64,000 bases of DNA from an uncultured Cytophagales bacterium (GTDB lineage: Bacteria; Bacteroidota; Bacteroidia; Cytophagales; Thermonemataceae). Position numbers and translations under genes: made by a program. Shown here piece after piece: positions 45,422 to 53,453 of this stretch (position 1 is its first letter; every line of letters begins with the position of its first letter). The notes under the pieces were generated by a model. It was not told the origin of the DNA, ran no database searches, and saw only the letters and a list, made by a program, of their open reading frames with translations. The stretch lies in contig CALEMF010000113.1 of the NCBI GenBank assembly GCA_937911505.1, positions 19,078 to 83,077 on the forward strand, given 5' to 3'.

Positions 45422-46207
45422 TTACTTAAATTTTATGTCGTGTTTTAGGTTACTGTAGCCTTTGATATCCATCTCTACAGAACCTACTACCAACTCTGCC
45501 AATATCTTCACTGGAACACGGTTTTTATCGTCAGAAACATATACTTTAATAGGGTTAGTACCTTTGAACAACTGGTTTTCTGGCATAATAGGTGACAGTA
45601 CGTAGGTATCGATCTTACCAAATTTAGTTTTAATTTCTTCTTTTCCTATAAACTGTATTTTTAGTTCATATAAGTCATCTTCTAAAATACCTGGTACATT
45701 GATTACCTCACCTTTTTGGTACTTTTCCATGTTAAGTGTACGAACAAAATAGAAGCCGCTGACCATATCCTGTATATTAGGGTAGGTTGTAATTTCTTTT
45801 TTACCGTGCTCATCCATGATGACGGCCTTCCTCGTATTGGGGAAAAATTGTGTCGTTTCTTCTTTTCTATAGTTCCCTTCTTCAATATTTCTATAGAAAC
45901 GATGGGTAATGATCGAAGAGGTATCTACATATGAGCGCCAAAAGTCTCTAATTCTTGTTACCATTTCTAAGCTTCCAATACTTTTTCCGTATACGTCTAC
46001 TCGGTAACAAGGTCTGTCATTTACTAGGTAAAGTTTTTCGCTTACATCTATGGTAGCTTCTCCTGCGTTTACAAACGCATAGTGTACGAGATACTCGATG
46101 TGTTCTCCTTTACCAAAACTATTTTGTTTAATCACTCTGTAGGAGTCTTTGCTGGTAAATCCTACAAAGAAGATTAAAGGAATTATATAAAGTAAAAGCT
46201 TTCTCAT
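45422..46207 (-). CDS. DUF3108 periplasmic protein, 261 aa
   Basis: The ATG at 46207 gives a signal peptide (MRKLLLYIIPLIFFVGF). The body matches the DUF3108 family: FGKGEHIEYLVHYAFVNAGE near the N-terminus, SFYxxxRIRDFWRSYVD in the middle and FKGTNPIKVYVSDDKNRVPV near the C-terminus, the signature of a beta-rich, lipid-binding-like fold. It is probably periplasmic. Function in the family is not established; links to outer-membrane biogenesis have been suggested. An upstream TTG (46219) is an unlikely start. A promoter box lies at 46312-46319. Confidence 0.88.
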   Translation of the reverse strand: MRKLLLYIIPLIFFVGFTSKDSYRVIKQNSFGKGEHIEYLVHYAFVNAGEATIDVSEKLYLVNDRPCYRVDVYGKSIGSLEMVTRIRDFWRSYVDTSSIITHRFYRNIEEGNYRKEETTQFFPNTRKAVIMDEHGKKEITTYPNIQDMVSGFYFVRTLNMEKYQKGEVINVPGILEDDLYELKIQFIGKEEIKTKFGKIDTYVLSPIMPENQLFKGTNPIKVYVSDDKNRVPVKILAELVVGSVEMDIKGYSNLKHDIKFK

Positions 46208-46311
46208 TATTCTCAACAAGTTTGGTTATTTACATTGTTAAAAAATTCAAAATCCGTACCATACTTCTTTAGGTTACGTGATTTGTAGCTGGAGTTTGGG
46301 TTGCTGTATAG

Positions 46312-46319
46312 CAAAGGTA
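46312..46319 (-). promoter_or_regulatory. -7 box (TACCTTTG) for the DUF3108 gene
   Basis: TACCTTTG on the minus strand, 105 bases before ATG 46207, followed by GC. Confidence 0.45.
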
Positions 46320-46397
46320 ATAATTTTGTAATAAATTAACAATGAAGTAGTTAAAGAGTAAGCAAAGTGTTGATTTAAGGCAATGAAATGTGTTGGT

Positions 46398-46784
46398 TTA
46401 GGTCTTTTCTGTAAGTTGTGATATGTAGGCAGTCAGCAGCGTTAAAGCATTCCCAAAGAGTACCCAAGCGCCTAAAAAATGCCCTTGGGTAGGCATTAAA
46501 GGAAAGTTGTCAGCGGAGAAAAAAATAGGGTAATTTAAGAGCAATACTGCATCCAACAACATCCCTGATACAGCAAAAAGCATAGAGGCCTTAAATTTTG
46601 CTAGCCCCTTCACCGCACGTACTCTGTATCCTGTAAGATTCAATACAGGCATCATTACTATAAGAAATATAAAGTTGAGCGCCGTAAGGTCAGTATCAAA
46701 CCCGATCACCTTGAAGCTAGCGGTAGCGAGTGCCCATACAATAAATCCGTAGAGTAGAAAAAAAATTTGATCAGACTTTCTCAT
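46398..46784 (-). CDS. four-helix membrane protein, 128 aa
   Basis: Four membrane helices are visible at about residues 5-25, 35-52, 67-85 and 103-122. The arrangement and the start (MRKSDQIFFLLYGFIVWALA) resemble the DUF5367 family, an assignment I give with low certainty. It lies 63 bases downstream of a Crp/Fnr regulator gene on the same strand; such regulator-membrane protein pairs are common in Bacteroidota and suggest local control. Role unknown. Confidence 0.75.
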   Translation of the reverse strand: MRKSDQIFFLLYGFIVWALATASFKVIGFDTDLTALNFIFLIVMMPVLNLTGYRVRAVKGLAKFKASMLFAVSGMLLDAVLLLNYPIFFSADNFPLMPTQGHFLGAWVLFGNALTLLTAYISQLTEKT

Positions 46785-46847
46785 TTCTTTTATTCTTTTC
46801 TTTCTCTCAAAGCTACTGGCTTAGTTTCAAAAAAGCTTTGACGAAAA

Positions 46848-47393
46848 TCAAAATCGTTTTCCTCTTACCCTACTAAGTGTTTCTTGGGTCATGCCTAGAT
46901 AGGAAGCAATGGTACCTAAATTAAAAGTTTCAAAATAGTTGGGGTGTTTTTCTAATAGCGCTTGGTACCGCTCTATTGGCTTTTTGAAGTTTAAGCTCAT
47001 TACCCGTTCTTGTTCTAAGATAAAGTAGTGTTCTGTTATCTCTCTACCTAGGTTAGCTAGCCTAATATCTTTCTTATACAGTTGACAAAGCTTTGGATAG
47101 TCAATGGCTAGTAAATCTGTATCTTCTACAGCTTCTATGAAATCAGAAGTAGGTTGGTGTGTGATTAGTGCGTAAGCTGAAGTACAAAATGCTTGTGAAG
47201 TAATGAGTCTGAATACGACTTCTTTACCCTCTTTGACGTAATACTGTTTAAGCGCTCCTTTTTGTACAAAGTAAAGTGTACTAATGTGTTGTCCCGGTTG
47301 AAGTAAGCACTGCCTTTTTACAATACTTTTTGGCTGGGCGATGCTGGCAAGTACTGGATAGAGCTCGGTGAGCTGCTCTTTGAGATTAAACAT
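46848..47393 (-). CDS. Crp/Fnr-family transcriptional regulator, 181 aa
   Basis: An N-terminal beta-roll (RQCLLQPGQHISTLYFVQKG, about residues 28-47) is followed by a long dimer helix and a C-terminal helix-turn-helix (NLGTIASYLGMTQETLSRVR, about 158-177). The protein is short at the C-terminus, ending two residues after this helix. No Cys cluster for an Fe-S centre. It is similar in layout to the regulator at 28923-29513. It precedes the four-helix membrane gene on the same strand, its likely target (inference). Confidence 0.9.
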   Translation of the reverse strand: MFNLKEQLTELYPVLASIAQPKSIVKRQCLLQPGQHISTLYFVQKGALKQYYVKEGKEVVFRLITSQAFCTSAYALITHQPTSDFIEAVEDTDLLAIDYPKLCQLYKKDIRLANLGREITEHYFILEQERVMSLNFKKPIERYQALLEKHPNYFETFNLGTIASYLGMTQETLSRVRGKRF

Positions 47394-47477
47394 TAAAAGA
47401 TAACTGGTTCTTTTTAAATACTACATACAACTGACTTGAAGTTTTTCTTTCTCTCTGTATAAGTTTCTCTAATAGAT

Positions 47478-48521
47478 TTACAGAGAAGGATACTTCTCCT
47501 TAAGGTACGCCACGTAGGCTTTTATGTTCCCTTTAAATTGCTCTTTTAGCACTTTCTCAAAATCGTATTGCTGCGCGCGGTATCTTACGTAACCCATAAA
47601 GAAAGCATTGTTAGGCTGCCATTTTTTCAGTCTTTCTATCTCGTATTGCCTTTCTACAAAGGGTACTTTGGCTAGTCCTAAGGCAATTTCTCTAACAAAA
47701 GCTTGCTTCTCTACTATTTTCTCTTCTACAGATTTATTTTTAAAATCTTTGGCGTCGTACAACGCTTGTAAGGCTTGTGCTTTCTTTAAAATGTAATCAT
47801 AAAACAACTGTTTGTCTTTTTCCGAAGCGATGTAGTTCTGGTACTGTATTGATTGCTCACCATACTTATACTGGAGAAAGCGTAAAGCGCCTTGATCTCC
47901 TATAAAAGTAGCTAGGTTCTCATTGAAATCTACATCACTTTTTACGTATAATGTACCGTGTGTCAGCTCGTGGATAATCAAGTTGGCGATTCCTCCTTCA
48001 GTACGTTCTAACATACTACTCAGAATAGGGTCCGCTAGCCATCCTAGTGTACTCCAAGCACTTACTTCATCTATTTCTACATCCCAACCCTCTTGTGCAA
48101 GTTGTAGCGAATCTCGCTCTGCCTTTTTCCTTTCAAAGTGACCCTTATAACTAAACTTACCTAGAAAGGAAAAAGACCATTCGTGTGCTTCTAAATTAAA
48201 AGGCTTGGAAGCCGTCACCGTCCATAGAATGGGCTTTCCTTGTTGATCATAGAAGTTTTCATAACTATTAGAAGGGTCTAACCCTAATGAATCTACGGCA
48301 AATTGTTTGATTTCTTGAATGAGTCGTATGCGCTGTTTTACAGAATCAGGGACTTCTTCGTTGGCTAATATGGTAGCAACAGGCGCAGCCTTCCACAAGA
48401 TACGCGCTTGACCATATCCTTGGTTGAGCCCATACCAGATGAGCTGGTGCTCCCAGATGATCCACACTAAAAGTAAGAGCATCAGTCCCTTAAAGGTATT
48501 TTTAATCCACTTTTTTTTCAT
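47478..48521 (-). CDS. putative zinc aminopeptidase (DUF2265-type), 347 aa
   Basis: The start is taken at ATG 48521 (MKKKWIKNTFKGLMLLLLVW) because it gives a single N-terminal membrane anchor. The sequence follows the putative aminopeptidase family with HLIxYGxxQGYGQ near residue 40 (here LIWYGLNQGYGQARILWKAA), WDVEIDEVSAWSTLGWLADP in the middle and the zinc motif LIIHELTHGTLYVKSDVDFN (about residue 185), where the following Glu in NENLA is the third ligand. It should act outside the inner membrane. No partner is evident nearby. Confidence 0.85.
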   Translation of the reverse strand: MKKKWIKNTFKGLMLLLLVWIIWEHQLIWYGLNQGYGQARILWKAAPVATILANEEVPDSVKQRIRLIQEIKQFAVDSLGLDPSNSYENFYDQQGKPILWTVTASKPFNLEAHEWSFSFLGKFSYKGHFERKKAERDSLQLAQEGWDVEIDEVSAWSTLGWLADPILSSMLERTEGGIANLIIHELTHGTLYVKSDVDFNENLATFIGDQGALRFLQYKYGEQSIQYQNYIASEKDKQLFYDYILKKAQALQALYDAKDFKNKSVEEKIVEKQAFVREIALGLAKVPFVERQYEIERLKKWQPNNAFFMGYVRYRAQQYDFEKVLKEQFKGNIKAYVAYLKEKYPSL

Positions 48522-48798
48522 AAAAATATTCTGTTGATTCTGTAACAATTCTGAAAAAGTACAACTTATACAATATGAAGTAGGCTGTTAATAATTGTTA
48601 ACGTCTGCTGAATTTACACACAAAAGTTTAAACTTAGAGAATAAGTTAGTATCTTTAGTTGCTGATTTTCAACTATATGCTCTTTAAACGACTAAATAAC
48701 TGTACATGAGATATATTTTACTTTTTTTATAATTTTATGCAACCTACACTATTGCGACGTTGTCTATTAAGATAAACAAGGCAATAAAATTAATTCTT

Positions 48799-49182
48799 AT
48801 GAAACCGCTTCGTCTATTTATATTACTCACAACGGCAGTTATTTTTATGAGTACTGTATCTTACGGACAGTCACTAGTAATGACGGGCAATGAAATTTTT
48901 GAACAAGAGACCCCTAAGAAGGGTAAACAGAAAAAAGGGATCCGTCAATATAAAATTGATGTGAAGCCTACCAAACAAGGGAAACCTATCATCATTCCTA
49001 GCTTAAAGCTGAATAAAAAAGATAGAAAAGAGAAGATTTCCAGCGAAAAGGACAATAAAGGACGTAAGTTTACTTCTCTTGCACAGGCGCCTACTTTGCC
49101 TAGTGTATCACAAACAGATTTAAGAACAAGAGTACTATTACTGATGCTGGGACTCTCCCTTTACTTAAGACATCTCATTTAG
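48799..49182 (+). CDS. hypothetical secreted basic protein, 127 aa
   Basis: ATG 48799 gives a signal peptide (FILLTTAVIFMSTVSYGQS). The mature part is short, strongly basic and rich in Lys (KKGKQKKGIRQYKID, KKDRKEKISSEK), and ends in a hydrophobic stretch (LLLMLGLSLYLRHL) that could be a membrane helix. I do not recognise a family. About 250 bases of non-coding sequence precede it, with an AT-rich TATCTTTA box near 48650. A terminator follows. Confidence 0.65.
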   Translation: MKPLRLFILLTTAVIFMSTVSYGQSLVMTGNEIFEQETPKKGKQKKGIRQYKIDVKPTKQGKPIIIPSLKLNKKDRKEKISSEKDNKGRKFTSLAQAPTLPSVSQTDLRTRVLLLMLGLSLYLRHLI

Positions 49183-49208
49183 GATATATTACATATTATT
49201 GATTAAGA

Positions 49209-49235
49209 AAAACGGTACGTTGCACATACCGTTTT
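49209..49235 (+). terminator. terminator after the basic secreted protein gene
   Basis: AAAACGGTA (49209-49217) pairs with TACCGTTTT (49227-49235), followed by more T residues. Confidence 0.8.
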
Positions 49236-49254
49236 TTATTTTGTGAAGTTTCCC

Positions 49255-49262
49255 TATATTTG
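49255..49262 (+). promoter_or_regulatory. -7 box (TATATTTG) for the riboswitch-btuB transcript
   Basis: TATATTTG matches TAnnTTTG and ends 6 bases before the first conserved base pair of the riboswitch, the expected spacing to the transcription start. Confidence 0.5.
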
Positions 49263-49267
49263 CTGTG

Positions 49268-49446
49268 CATTGGTGCAATTACTACAATCTTAGTGATTGC
49301 TTAAAAGGGAATACGGTGAAAGACCGTAGCTGTCCCCGCAACTGTAAGTTTCAAAAGTATTTATCATTCCTTTGCCACTGTTTTCATTCGAAAATGGGAA
49401 GGCGATAAGTATGAAACGAGCCAGGAGACCTGCCAATAGCCAATTT
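49268..49446 (+). promoter_or_regulatory. cobalamin (B12) riboswitch
   Basis: The diagnostic blocks are in order: TTGGTGC at the 5' end, AAAAGGGAA, CGGTGAAAGACCGT-like stem, the B12 box AGCTGTCCCCGCAACTGTAA and GCCAGGAGACCTGCC at the 3' side. Binding of a cobalamin would reduce expression of the receptor gene starting at 49566. The expression platform probably lies between 49447 and 49560. Confidence 0.95.
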
Positions 49447-49565
49447 TTCAGAGCTTTCGGGTGAAAAGTTACGAAGAGCCTTACAATCATTGTATTCTCT
49501 GTTAGTACTACTTTTTGACTAGACGGCTTTGGATTAATCTGATGTTTAATTCAAATGGCCTATTT

Positions 49566-51425
49566 ATGTATGTAAAGTTATACTTGAGTATAGCTGTTTT
49601 CTTCTGGAGTATTGTATCGCTACAAGCACAAGATACGCTGTTAGCTCCTGTAGAAATCTACGATCAAGCTTATATCAAATACGCTTTGGGTACCAAACAA
49701 CAAAGTGTTGATAGCACTTGGCTAGCAAGAAACCGCACGCTCAATCTCGGTAATTTACTGATGGAGCAAACGGGTGTTTACGTAAAACAGTATGGAAACG
49801 GTATGTTGTCTAGTCTCTCTTTTCGAGGAACAGGCGCAGGACATACTGCTGTTCTCTGGAATGGGATCAATATCAACTCGCCCACTCTAGGAGAAAGCGA
49901 CTTCAGTCTTCTTCCTGTAGCAGCCACAGACCAAGTCACTTTACAATACGGTTCGGCAAGTAGCCTATTTGGAAGCGATGCTATTGGCGGTAGTATTCTG
50001 CTTAACTCTTCCACTCCTACTTTTCAAAAGGGCTTACAGACAAGCTTACAACAAAGTATAGGTAGCTTCGGTCGATGGGATACCCAAGCGGGTTTGCAAT
50101 GGTCTAACGATCGTTGGTACAGCAACACTAACCTGTACCGTACACAACTTGAGAATGATTTCTTTGTAAGAGAAAATGGCAACGAAAGAACCATTAACAA
50201 TGCCGCCACTCACAGCTATGGACTTTTACAAGATATCGGCTACCGCCTTGATAATCGTAATGAATTAGTACTCAATACTTGGTATCACTTTAGCGACAGA
50301 GGGTTGCAAAACTATAATGCTACCCAAGAAGACGAAAACCTTCGCCTTTCACTTTCTTATCACCATACAACTTCTCAAGGATTTTTAAGGGTACAAACCG
50401 CCTACGTCCAAGATAGGCTTCTTTACAATAATACCAGTCGTACCCTCACTAAAAGGTGGATCAGCAATGGTACATATGAGATTAGTCTTGCTCCTTTCGT
50501 TACGTTACAAACAGGTGTAAAAACGGATGTAATTTGGACAGATGTAGATAACTATGCCGAGCGATACCGACAAATACGTACCGACCTATTTGCACTGAGC
50601 CACTGGCGTATTTTACCACGTTGGCAGGCTAGTCTTAACCTGCGCCAAACATTTGTGAGTGGTTTCGATGCGCCCTTTGCCCCTTCTTTGGGCACTACTT
50701 ATCATCTCATTGATCAACCAACACAACAACTGCAAGCCAAAGCAACAGTATCGCGTAGCTATCGTGTACCTAACCTCAATGCCATGTACTGGGAACCTGG
50801 CGGTAACCCTGATATTCGCTCTGAAACGGGTACCAATTGGGAAGGTGGCTTGCGCTACAAAAAGGAATATAAAGACCAACTACAATTTGATGTAGAGGCT
50901 ACTTACTACCAGATGAACGTTCAGGACTGGATTCTATGGCAACCCATCAGCAGCTATTGGAGTCCTATAAACTTGCGAGAAGTAAATGTGCAAGGAGTAG
51001 AGCTTCAAGCCACTGGACAGTGGCGTTTAGCACCCACTACGAAGCTACGCCTGAGCGGTAATTATGCCTACACGCAATCTACCAATAAAATAAGCGAATC
51101 TAACGGCGAAACGATCCATAAGCAACTGCCCTATGTGCCCTTTCATCGTCTCAGTATCACTACAGGACTAGAAATAAAAGGATTTTGGTTAACAGGCAAC
51201 ACGCACTACACTGATGTCCGCTTTACTACCACTAACAATGAGCAATACATCGACGGCTTTGTGCTTACCAATTTACAGCTTGGGAAGCATTTTAGTTATG
51301 ATAAGCATGCTTTTACGCTGTCGTTTGATGTAAATAATATCTTCGATACCAATTATAGGAATGTAGGGAATCAGGCGATGCCTTTGAGAAACTACCTACT
51401 GACTTTCCGCTACCAATTCAATTAA
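49566..51425 (+). CDS. btuB: TonB-dependent vitamin B12 receptor BtuB, 619 aa
   Basis: The start at ATG 49566 gives the best signal peptide (MYVKLYLSIAVFFWSIVSLQ, cleavage near LQAQ); TTG 49515 and ATG 49542 are possible but poorer. The plug (about residues 45-160) contains MLSSLSFRGTGAGHTAVLWN and YGSASSLFGSDAIGGSILL. The barrel ends in the aromatic-rich MPLRNYLLTFRYQFN. It imports cobalamins across the outer membrane with TonB. Assignment rests on the upstream B12 riboswitch and the BtuG-like gene immediately downstream. Confidence 0.93.
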   Translation: MYVKLYLSIAVFFWSIVSLQAQDTLLAPVEIYDQAYIKYALGTKQQSVDSTWLARNRTLNLGNLLMEQTGVYVKQYGNGMLSSLSFRGTGAGHTAVLWNGININSPTLGESDFSLLPVAATDQVTLQYGSASSLFGSDAIGGSILLNSSTPTFQKGLQTSLQQSIGSFGRWDTQAGLQWSNDRWYSNTNLYRTQLENDFFVRENGNERTINNAATHSYGLLQDIGYRLDNRNELVLNTWYHFSDRGLQNYNATQEDENLRLSLSYHHTTSQGFLRVQTAYVQDRLLYNNTSRTLTKRWISNGTYEISLAPFVTLQTGVKTDVIWTDVDNYAERYRQIRTDLFALSHWRILPRWQASLNLRQTFVSGFDAPFAPSLGTTYHLIDQPTQQLQAKATVSRSYRVPNLNAMYWEPGGNPDIRSETGTNWEGGLRYKKEYKDQLQFDVEATYYQMNVQDWILWQPISSYWSPINLREVNVQGVELQATGQWRLAPTTKLRLSGNYAYTQSTNKISESNGETIHKQLPYVPFHRLSITTGLEIKGFWLTGNTHYTDVRFTTTNNEQYIDGFVLTNLQLGKHFSYDKHAFTLSFDVNNIFDTNYRNVGNQAMPLRNYLLTFRYQFN

Positions 51426-51450
51426 ATATTTTATCAAACTTTTATTTTTT

Positions 51451-52512
51451 ATGAAGTACACTAACAAACTATTAATCTGGTTATTACTTACTGCTTTTTT
51501 AGTAACCAGTTGTACTGAAACAGACGATCCAATTCCATTAGGCAGGTACAGTGACGGTATCTGGGTGGTCAATGAAGGGAATTTTACCGATGGCAATGGC
51601 TCACTAAGCTTTTGGATTCCTGATAGTAGCTTAATCATCAACGATGCCTTTAGAGCAGAAAATGGCAGTCAGTTAGGCGGTATAATTCAACAGATGATAC
51701 AGCAAGATAACCGACTGCTGATTGTAACCAATGCAAGCGATCAAATCATTAACACAGATGCCAACACATTAGAAAACTCCATTACGATCACGGACGAAAG
51801 TATAGTAAGTCCTTTCAATGTAGCGGTTCTTAATAATAAGGCTTATGTAACGACTTGGGGGAGCAGCGAAAACTTCCCTAGTTACCCAGATGCAAGTGTG
51901 AAGATAATTGACTTGGCTACAAGTAATATCATCAAAACTATTGATTTAGGAGAACGTCCTATGGGTATTTTAAGCCATCAAGGAAGCATTTATGTAGCCA
52001 ATGAGCAAGGGGATCAGATTGAGGTGATTGATCCAGCCACCGACGAGATAGTAAGTAGTATTTCCTTGACTTTAGGAGAAGTAAGCGCGACAGGCCCTTC
52101 GAAGATGATAGCGCAGGGCAATACCCTTTGGATATTATGTAGCAACAATGACTTTTCTGGCGATGGCTTTTTAGTAGAGGTTGATCTTAGCGATAATAGT
52201 GTGACAAGCATTCTTACGGAAGTACCTGTATCAGGTTTCAATGAGAAGTTTGTGTTATATGAAAGTACACTTTACCTTATCAATGATGAGTTTGTTTACA
52301 CTATCGACACAACAGCACCTGTTACACCCACTACAGCTTTCATCACTGCGCCATTCACGATCTATGGGATTGGTGTAGACCCCACTACTGGAAACATATA
52401 CGTTGGTGAGTCTGAATTTGGAGATGAAGCTGATGTAATTATCTACAACCAAGCAGGAACGCAAGTGACTACTTTTACAGCAGGTGTAGGTGTGAACAGC
52501 TTTATATTCTAA
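51451..52512 (+). CDS. BtuG-like beta-propeller surface lipoprotein, 353 aa
   Basis: A lipoprotein signal (LLTAFLVTSC, Cys about residue 21) is followed by a seven-bladed YncE-like beta-propeller: repeats such as SPFNVAVLNNKAYVTTWGS, GERPMGILSHQGSIYVANEQ, TGPSKMIAQGNTLWILCSN and IYGIGVDPTTGNIYVGESEF. In Bacteroides the BtuG protein, a surface propeller lipoprotein beside BtuB, captures B12 at picomolar affinity and passes it to BtuB. The position here, 25 bases after btuB and under the same riboswitch, supports the same role. Confidence 0.85.
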   Translation: MKYTNKLLIWLLLTAFLVTSCTETDDPIPLGRYSDGIWVVNEGNFTDGNGSLSFWIPDSSLIINDAFRAENGSQLGGIIQQMIQQDNRLLIVTNASDQIINTDANTLENSITITDESIVSPFNVAVLNNKAYVTTWGSSENFPSYPDASVKIIDLATSNIIKTIDLGERPMGILSHQGSIYVANEQGDQIEVIDPATDEIVSSISLTLGEVSATGPSKMIAQGNTLWILCSNNDFSGDGFLVEVDLSDNSVTSILTEVPVSGFNEKFVLYESTLYLINDEFVYTIDTTAPVTPTTAFITAPFTIYGIGVDPTTGNIYVGESEFGDEADVIIYNQAGTQVTTFTAGVGVNSFIF

Positions 52513-52560
52513 TTATTTTACTGAAAGTAAAAGCACTTTAGTATAGATTTATGGGAGAAG

Positions 52561-53358
52561 CTATTTCATTAGTATTTCTCCCATTTTCTCTTGGTATAGG
52601 CTATTGGCAGGGATGTCGTTATGTCCTGTACCTTCTAAAACAATTAAATTTATTTGCTCGGCCTTTTGCTTTAACTCCTTAGCGTGGTGTACAGGAATAA
52701 GCTGATCGCTTTGCCCATGAAAGAGATAAATAGGACATTCTACCTTATTAATATACTGGTGAGTGGCAAGTGAGTACCGTATGATAAAACTTGGTAGCAC
52801 TTTCGTCTTTTCTTGAATCAATTTTTTTAGACTATAATAAGGAGCATTCAGTAACAGAAGTTTAGGATGGTTAGCAGCAGCGATTTGGGTAGCAATACCC
52901 GTACCTATAGAAGTACCTGAAACAATAATTGTATTTTCACTGTATCGCTCTTTTAGCCTATCGTATACTTTCTGTATATCGCTAATAAGTTGTTGCTCGC
53001 TTTGAATATTCCCTTCGCTTTTCCCATACCCCCTGTAGTCTACATACAGTACATCATACTGGTGTTGAAGGTATAATGGCGCGCCAAATCCCCAGGTATT
53101 AATAGCGCCTGCATTACCGTGCAAGAAAAGTATGACTCCTTTACTTTGTATTGCTTTGAATAATAAGGCATTGAGATGAATTTCTTTTTCCACTTGTATA
53201 CTGATTTCTTCAAAGTCTTCTTCAAACTGAAAGGTATACGATGCTGGTAGCTTCGTAGGGAAAAATAATAGCTTTTCTTGCCATACAAATAATACAAGCA
53301 AAATAAGGCCATAAATAGCTACAAGGATAATCAGTAAAATAAAAACTTTACTCTTCAA
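52561..53358 (-). CDS. membrane-anchored alpha/beta hydrolase, 265 aa
   Basis: The frame begins with a TTG at 53358; the following MKSKVFILLIILVAIYGLIL is a membrane anchor. The alpha/beta-hydrolase core has the oxyanion region LFLHGNAGAINTWG, the nucleophile elbow GTSIGTGIA (Ser, about residue 146), Asp in YLFHGQSDQLIPVHHAK and His in EGTGHNDIP. It belongs to the FrsA/YqiA-like esterase group. Substrate unknown. No cotranscribed partner; convergent with the BtuG-like gene. Confidence 0.85.
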   Translation of the reverse strand: MKSKVFILLIILVAIYGLILLVLFVWQEKLLFFPTKLPASYTFQFEEDFEEISIQVEKEIHLNALLFKAIQSKGVILFLHGNAGAINTWGFGAPLYLQHQYDVLYVDYRGYGKSEGNIQSEQQLISDIQKVYDRLKERYSENTIIVSGTSIGTGIATQIAAANHPKLLLLNAPYYSLKKLIQEKTKVLPSFIIRYSLATHQYINKVECPIYLFHGQSDQLIPVHHAKELKQKAEQINLIVLEGTGHNDIPANSLYQEKMGEILMK

Positions 53359-53393
53359 AGTGATTTTAAATTATTACATTCAATATAAAAAGA

Positions 53394-53418
53394 GAGGATA
53401 GATAAATGATCTATCCTC
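53394..53418 (-). terminator. stem-loop after the aconitase gene
   Basis: GAGGATAGAT (53394-53403) pairs with ATCTATCCTC (53409-53418); on the minus strand it is followed by a T-rich tract. It lies 36 bases after the aconitase stop. Confidence 0.75.
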
Positions 53419-53453
53419 CTTATGTTTTTAAGTCACCTATACGTTGACGCTTT

